Origin: Mytilisepta virgata
Taxonomy: Eukaryota > Mollusca > Bivalvia > Mytilida > Mytilidae
Assembly (NCBI GenBank): GCA_028015205.1
Contig: JAPWFG010000018.1
Location: 3,472,001-3,536,000 of the forward strand
Direction: 5' to 3'
Length of the DNA: 64,000 nt
Position numbers and translations under genes: made by a program. Under the pieces are notes generated by a model, which saw nothing but the letters and a program-made list of their open reading frames with translations, had not been told where the DNA came from and did not search any database. This document shows, piece by piece, positions 58,600-64,000 of the stretch (its first letter is position 1; the number at the start of each line of letters is the position of its first letter).

Positions 58600-58880
58600 A
58601 GAACTAAACATCACACAAACTAGAGCACTCGTGGTGTAAACTCACATTAAAATCCGGGAGTTACATCAGGTGTTCCGGAAGGGTAAACATGTCCTGCTCC
58701 ATTAACGGCACGCTTCACATTGCCAATTGGGAAAGAAACACAACACAGGCAATTATTTCAAAAACAATTGGCAAGTCCCATTATTAAGATATTATCAACT
58801 GAGTGCCAATGCAAAGGAAAGTAAAACAGTTGTCTACTGAAATCTGTAAATGTGTATTGTTAGGACGAAAACCACTTCCA
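58600..58880 (-). mobile_element. Penelope-like 3' fragment
   Basis: Minus strand reads HVYPSGTPDVTPGF and stop near 58,655, the same C-terminal motif as the fragments at 12.97 and 17.57 kb. The preceding 200 bp are too degraded to read. Confidence 0.55.
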
Positions 58881-58989
58881 GACTTGTTATTTTGCAAGTT
58901 GTTTAGTCATAGAGTCTTCAAGTATAGTCAGTTCTTTTGGTTTATATAATTTATTAAAAATACAGTGTCTTGGTGAAGAACTTTTAGAT

Positions 58990-59730
58990 TCACGGAAATT
59001 TATGAAATTTTGCAAGCACTTAGAGCATGTGGAACTGCATATAAATATAGAAAAAATATATAAGTAACTGTTATACTTTCGGATATATAACAAATTGAAT
59101 ATTCTGTAGAAAGAAGTACAAATGTATAGGATGCACGTAAATATCGCAACAAATATTGAAAAATTTTACTTTAAATTGCCTTTTCTCAAAAACGTGTCCT
59201 ACGAATTTTCTTTAAAATTGATATGTTATTGCCACTAAAATTTCCGTTTTATTGATATGAAAGGTATAGGGGGTCACCGAATTCGTTTTTGCAGTATAAA
59301 TCATCCAAGTGTCTGTGCAATACCTAAAAACGTCGAAAAATAAGATTTCTAGGCACGACGTCACGATTATTTTTGCCTTTTCGGCGCTTTTTCCCTACTG
59401 TACAGCAGATTCAACTATCCATACTCAAAAATCGAATTAGGTGACCCCCTATAATTTTATATCAATAAAACGGAAATTCCAGTAGCAAAAACATATCATT
59501 TTTAAAGAAAATTCGTAGTACAGGATTTCGAGAAATGTTAATTTGTAGTCAAAATTGCTGAACTTTTTTACGATTTTTACGTGTATTCTATATATTTGTA
59601 CTACTATTTTCCGGATATTTAATTTGCTATATCTCAGAAAGTGTAAAATTTATATATATCATTTTTTCGATGTTCATGTGCAGTTCCTCGTGCTCTAGTT
59701 GTATGCAAAATTTCATAAAATTCCGTGAGA
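58990..59730. repeat. Long inverted repeat (arms ~311 bp, loop ~118 bp)
   Basis: Left arm 58,990-59,300 and right arm 59,419-59,730 match in inverted orientation over their whole length. Matching segments include 'tatgaaattttgcaagcact', 'tacgaattttctttaaaatt', 'tttccgttttattgatatga' and 'atagggggtcacc'. Arms differ at many single positions. Non-coding; the open frames on the two outer ends are mirror images of each other. Confidence 0.9.
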
Positions 59731-60524
59731 TTATCCATTTACGTACCTGTCACCTTAAATATAAAACCGTTTTCCTGTACATCTCAGTTTGTTCTGGTAA
59801 ATTTGAGAGGTATAATTCTATTTATTTTTTTCAATTCTATTTATATTTTATTAGTATTAGATTAACAAATCATTAAAAGATGATCTTGTTTCTAGACTTT
59901 GTTTTCGGGCTAAAGGGGTCTGGTTTTTCTTTTAAAATTCTTTTGGTATACGTTTGGTATTCTATATTAATGCGAATTTCAAATTCATATCACAAGAAAC
60001 TAGCCTTTTGAGTAAAATATATGTTATCTCGGTTCCTCGTAAAAAGAAAACGATATCTTAAGCGATTTAACTACCTAGTTTAATATGAAACGATCCGTTA
60101 GAAATGTGTTTAGCTCTTGTTTATTGAAATTCTGCATTACAACATGCAACATTTTTACTAACTAGCGTATAAAAGCGATACGCGATTATAAGGTAATGTT
60201 TTTCAAACCATTCTTGGCAATGCTTTACAATGGTTGGTAATCAGAAATAGTGTGAGGAAGAATTTTTTGACCCTGTGGAAAATTGACACTTACTGGAACC
60301 AATGGCTCCCGAATCGTTTTTATTAACTGATTTTTAAAAAGAAAAACAAATAATGTATGCGATTAAAAAAATTATATATCATTATTCTCATTATTTGACG
60401 TATTCCATTTGAAAACTGTTCTTCCCCTATAACCTAGTAATTATTGTTTCTGGTATGAAATATGATTATTTTGTATGTCTTATTTTTATGTGTATGTGTA
60501 TGATTATATAAGTGTCTTGTTAAT
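59731..60524. other. Intergenic, nothing recognised
   Basis: AT-rich sequence with no credible gene, RNA or repeat. Confidence 0.5.
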
Positions 60525-60677
60525 GACTCCTTCAATTTTCAACGTTGAACATGACAATCAATTAAGTAAATGTTCAATCACCTTCAACGTTGAAATGTAA
60601 CCACCTGATTAATATTCAACGTTGAAAAATAATATGTTCAATTTTCAAGGTTGTCAAATGAAAGACAAGTCAATTTT
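60525..60677. repeat. Palindromic minisatellite 'TTCAACGTTGAA', left part
   Basis: Units of about 35-40 bp, each with the self-complementary core TTCAACGTTGAA (60,538; 60,582; 60,617) or a variant, linked by 'aatg(t)aaccacc' spacers. Confidence 0.8.
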
Positions 60678-60752
60678 TTAGGTATTTTTGGTTGAGTACT
60701 TCTTGTTTAATATAAGTTTGGTTTTGGGGGTCTTCCAAATGTTTCGGTTTTA

Positions 60753-60799
60753 ATGCTGCTGATGAGAGGTAACTCCTTGAAATGCGTCGTATACAGCAT
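60753..60799 (+). ncRNA. Hammerhead ribozyme motif, copy 1
   Basis: CTGATGA at 60,759-60,765; helix II GAGG/CCTT closing a TAACT loop; GAAA at 60,779-60,782; minimal helix III A-T-GC-G-T; predicted cleavage after GTC at 60,788. Helix I pairs atgctg (60,753-60,758) with cagcat (60,794-60,799), leaving five unpaired bases next to the cut. The T at 60,783 makes helix III weaker than the usual GAAACGCGUC form. Confidence 0.65.
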
Positions 60800-61130
60800 A
60801 GTATAAATTTACTATATCTTATATTAGTATCTTTGGATTGTTATTTTGAAACTCCTGGGATGATGCCTCCGTTGGTGGACCCTAGGTCCCCGAGGTTATT
60901 CACCAACCCAGTCGTCAGACTTGTCTGACATGATTATTCATTGATTTGTTACATAAATTACCAGTATTTAGCAAAATTCAAAAATAATAGAAATACTAAG
61001 GGTTCATTCCTTGTATTGCACATGGTAGATCTCCTTATCTGAAATTTGGCTTCCTATTTAGGTATTTTTGGTTGAGTACTTCTTGTTTAATATAAGTTTG
61101 GTTTTTGGTCTTCCAAATGTTTTGGTTTTA

Positions 61131-61177
61131 ATGCTGCTGATGAGAGGTAACTCCTTGAAATGCGTCGTATACAGCAT
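61131..61177 (+). ncRNA. Hammerhead ribozyme motif, copy 2
   Basis: Same elements: CTGATGA at 61,137-61,143, GAAA at 61,157-61,160, predicted cleavage after 61,166, helix I arms at 61,131 and 61,172. It is followed by a short duplication 'agcatagcagcatag' absent from copy 1. Confidence 0.65.
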
Positions 61178-61236
61178 AGCAGCATAGTATAAATTTACTA
61201 TATATTATATTAGTATCTTTGGATTGTTATTTTATT

Positions 61237-61670
61237 TTATTTTATTTTATTTTCAATCAACCTTTTACGTTAAAAAATTACCAGTGGCCAATATTCAACA
61301 TTGAAAACATACCCACTTAATGTTCAAGGTGGAGAAATGACCGACTAGTCAATTAACAACGATTCTTCAATGTTGAAATGTGATCAGCGTGTCAATATTC
61401 AACGTAGACAATGACCAACCATTCAATTTTCAACGATATTTCAAAGTTGAAAAGTAACCAGCGGGTTATATTCAACGTAGAAAATTACCCGGTCAATTAT
61501 CAACGTGTGAATTGGCAGACAAGTCAAGTTTTTAACGACCTCCAATGACAAAACGTCCCCAGCGCGTCACATTCAACTTACAAAAATCACCCAGACAATT
61601 TTCAACGTTAAAATGGCAGAAAATTGAATCAATTTTCAACCACCCACCAACGTTAAAACATAACCCGACA
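61237..61670. repeat. Palindromic minisatellite 'TTCAACGTTGAA', right part
   Basis: Preceded by ATTTT repeats. Continues the array of 60,525-60,677 with more decayed cores (ttcaacattgaa 61,295; ttcaatgttgaa 61,365; ttcaacgtagac 61,397; ttcaacgtagaa about 61,472). Confidence 0.75.
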
Positions 61671-61784
61671 AATTGTTTAATAAGCAATTGTAAAAATACT
61701 TTTTCTGTTTTAAACTTTACCATGATTATTACCAGTAAATTGAAACATTTGAAAAACTATTTTGAAAGACCAAATTATCGAAAG

Positions 61785-61975
61785 CGAAACTGCACCAAAC
61801 ATGCCAACGAGGCCGAGAATGAATAGTATAAGCCAGCTTAGGATCCCAAAAATTTACTGTGTGACAAAAACCTTTAAAATGCACCAAACAATGCCAAAGA
61901 GGCCGAGAAGGAATAGCCGAAGCCAGCTAAGGATCCCACAAATTAACTGGATGAAAAAAAAAACAGTCTACCAGC
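61785..61975. repeat. Two-copy tandem repeat, ~89 bp
   Basis: 'tgcaccaaacatgccaacga', 'ggccgagaa', 'atagtataagccagcttagg', 'atccca(a/c)aaatt' occur at 61,791 and again at 61,880. Open in one plus frame across both, but no known domain. Confidence 0.8.
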
Positions 61976-63104
61976 AGTGCATTGACCTAGTGGTGAAGAA
62001 TAAATAGATGCGGAAATACAGTTCTTTAATTTTGAGCCGTAAACAGTGATTTATTTTCAACGATGAAAGAGGACTAATGGGTCCGGTTTTGACATTACAA
62101 ATTTAAAAAAAAATATTTTAGTTCCCTAAGATCGATCTTTAAATATCGAAGGAAGATTTATGAATACTTTTCCTTGTATTAAATCATCCATACCAAAGAT
62201 ATAATTTCTAAAGAAGATCAATACAAGAATATGTCTGCCAAGTTTGCCCAAATTGACCAAGTGATTTCAGAAGAGAGTGTCATTATTTTGTATATTGAAT
62301 TGTCATTAATCTTCTGATATTCTTTGCATTACATTTCGCTGCTTTGTTCAAGAAGACCATGTAACGGTATCTATCACATTTTTTAATACATGAACAACAA
62401 AATGGACAACAAGAGAGGTCATTAATACCATTCCAATCAACCGACGTCATACAAAAGACAGATCTCTGGACAAAAAAACAAAAGAGCACAAAACACAAAG
62501 ATACAAAAACAACAAGCGACATTGATTTATAATCATGATAGTAATTTTATAAGGGAGCCGTTACTAAATCATTTTGGCAAAGGACACATAGAGGATTTGT
62601 TTAATATTCTATTATTTAAGTCACCCAAGACTTATTGCTTTTGCTCCGTTTTTTCTTCTTATTATTATTATCATTCCTTTTCTTTGCCAGGTTTTTTCCC
62701 GCATGATTTCTCTTAAACAACCGGAAATTAAATTTTAATATTTTATATGATGAAAGGTTGGAACCATGAGGGGTGTAGTGCGCACATATTTTATTTTTGT
62801 TTTGGACCTGGGGTCTCCTTTGCACTTTCTAAATGTTCTAGAACAACGGTTTCTATTAGTCCTAGACACTTTATACGAAGGTAGATTTGTATGTATAGAT
62901 GAAGAATGAATATACTTTATATAAATAAAGGGCTCAAAAAGGGGTATGTGGGGTCAATATCTAGGACATTTATGTTATGCTTATTTTTGGGATATAGGTT
63001 TGTTCATTTCACCTTATTAAATGAAACTCAAAGAAGGCGCCCACATGGTCAATATTTAGAGGCCCCAAAAAGGGGAATTGTTAAGGGGCTTCTAATTGAT
63101 ACAG
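61976..63104. other. Intergenic, one small repeat fragment
   Basis: 62,205-62,275 ('tctgccaagtttgcccaaat', 'tgatttcagaag') is a stray fragment of the tandem-unit element seen at 36-39 kb. Otherwise no gene or repeat is recognised. Confidence 0.45.
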
Positions 63105-63500
63105 TTGATAGCTGTTCTAGAACAGTTCTAGAACTGTCATCCTGACACCTTTAGAACGGTTTATGAGAGGATCTGTCCTGACCTAGAACCAATTATGACA
63201 GTTTTACCCTAGAATTATTATGGACGGTTCTACCCTAGAACCATTTTTGACAGTTATACCCTAGAACCATTCTGAAAGGTTCTATCATAGAACCAGTTAT
63301 AACAGTTCTACCTAGAACCATTTATGACAGTTCTACTCTAGAACCATTTATGACAGTCCTACCCTAGAACCATTCTGGACGGTCCGGCCCTAGAAAAATT
63401 TATGACCCAGGCAATAGTTTATGAAATTTGAACATCAAAATTATAAGAAATAAAATGATTCATTTGTTGTCATGATTTTAAAATCAACTTTTTATAATAC
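63105..63500 (-). repeat. Minisatellite 'ggttctagggtagaactgtc' family, inverted copy plus flank
   Basis: About ten units read on the plus strand as 'ctagaaccatttatgacagt' and 'tctaccctagaaccattctg'. The reverse complement of 63,410-63,500 matches 1,150-1,220, the unique flank of the first copy. Confidence 0.85.
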
Positions 63501-64000
63501 CAAAATATATTATAGAGTAAAAAAAAGAAAAAAGTCACTAAGAATAAAGTTTTTACTAAAACTAAATGATTTAAAAACTAGTCGGTGTTATTTTCTAGTA
63601 CATAAAACATTCCTCTACATATGTTTTGACAAGAGAACACCTTAAATCAAGATTTAGTCCCGTCCCTTCTTAATGGAAATTATTGTGTAAAATGTCCATA
63701 TATGTACTTTATGTCTATGTAATTTTTCGATAAATTGGTGAAATGCACCTCTTGTTTAAAAATGGTGGTACACATCCCAATCATCTTTTTCCATGTCATA
63801 ACGAAATATCGTTCAAACGAGTAAAGAGAATTAATTATATAACACATCAAATGTTTACGAGATGGAAATGGTAATAAAGATACATTTATTAATTAACATA
63901 ACTTAAAATATTACTTATCTGACACATTTGAAATCTCTGCATTGGAATTTGGGACCACCTAATACACACTTCTTTATTCAAATGCTGACTAATTATTTTA
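63501..64000. other. Intergenic, nothing recognised
   Basis: AT-rich sequence without a credible feature. Confidence 0.5.

Larger units (their letters stand above)
60678..61236 (+). mobile_element. Retrozyme-like element: ~165-bp direct repeats 378 bp apart, each with a hammerhead motif
   Basis: 60,678-60,847 and 61,057-61,236 are near-identical: 'taggtatttttggttgagta', 'cttcttgtttaatataagtt', 'ttttaatgctgctgatgaga', 'ggtaactccttgaaatgcgt'. Between them are 210 bp of non-coding sequence. The layout equals one full 378-bp monomer plus 0.45 of the next, with a ribozyme in each. Known: animal retrozymes and the terminal repeats of Penelope-like elements carry small type I hammerheads, and tandem monomers let RNA be cut to unit length and circularised. 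The element interrupts the TTCAACGTTGAA minisatellite within a T-rich stretch. Confidence 0.7.

Noticed and set aside
60678..61236. Solo LTR pair or TRIM element
   Set aside because: The direct repeats lack TG...CA ends, a primer-binding site and a polypurine tract, while both contain a hammerhead motif, so a retrozyme/Penelope-type origin fits better.

Overview
The window looks like AT-rich nuclear DNA of a bivalve mollusc, most likely a mussel or a close relative. Supports are GT-AG introns, short phase-1 exons, a lectin-like F5/8 type C plus EGF receptor gene, a tRNA-derived SINE, Penelope-like retroelement fragments with the C-terminal motif PDFTPGF/PDVTPGF, and many short tandem-repeat arrays. 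The taxon is inferred from remembered family resemblance, not from a search.

Bases 1-32,322 hold one large plus-strand gene whose 5' end lies at or before the window start. The exons encode, in order: a probable signal-peptide end (1-20), a first F5/8C (fucolectin-like) domain (4,707-4,918 and 6,211-6,435), a two-module EGF exon (9,213-9,397), a second F5/8C domain (9,570-9,752 and 13,756-13,940), six single EGF-like exons (16,370; 16,646; 23,068; 23,489; 27,348; 29,931), a transmembrane exon (30,512) and two cytoplasmic exons (31,327; 32,099-32,322) with three Y-x-N motifs. Ectodomain exons are phase 1-1. The 3' half reads cleanly. The 5' half carries a MITE at a splice junction, one nonsense codon and two one-base frameshifts, all in exons that could be skipped in frame. 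Introns hold LINE, Penelope, SINE, TIR-element and tandem-repeat debris.

Bases 33-47 kb show no convincing gene. They contain a roughly 2.4 kb segmental tandem duplication (33,957-36,589 and 36,590-38,820), molluscan-type tandem-unit elements, foldback elements and minisatellites.

Bases 47.87-55.53 kb are a 92-bp satellite in two head-to-head blocks that turn over at about 49,725. The inverted block is split by a 3.5 kb TIR transposon (51,380-54,853) that carries a three-exon BEN-domain-like gene.

Bases 57.9-64 kb hold a G-quadruplex-prone G run, a Penelope fragment, a 740-bp long inverted repeat (58,990-59,730), and a retrozyme-like pair of direct repeats (60,678-61,236), each with a hammerhead ribozyme motif, cleavage sites 378 nt apart. 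This pair sits inside a minisatellite built on TTCAACGTTGAA. A minisatellite seen at 0.5-1.4 kb recurs in opposite orientation at 63.1-63.5 kb.
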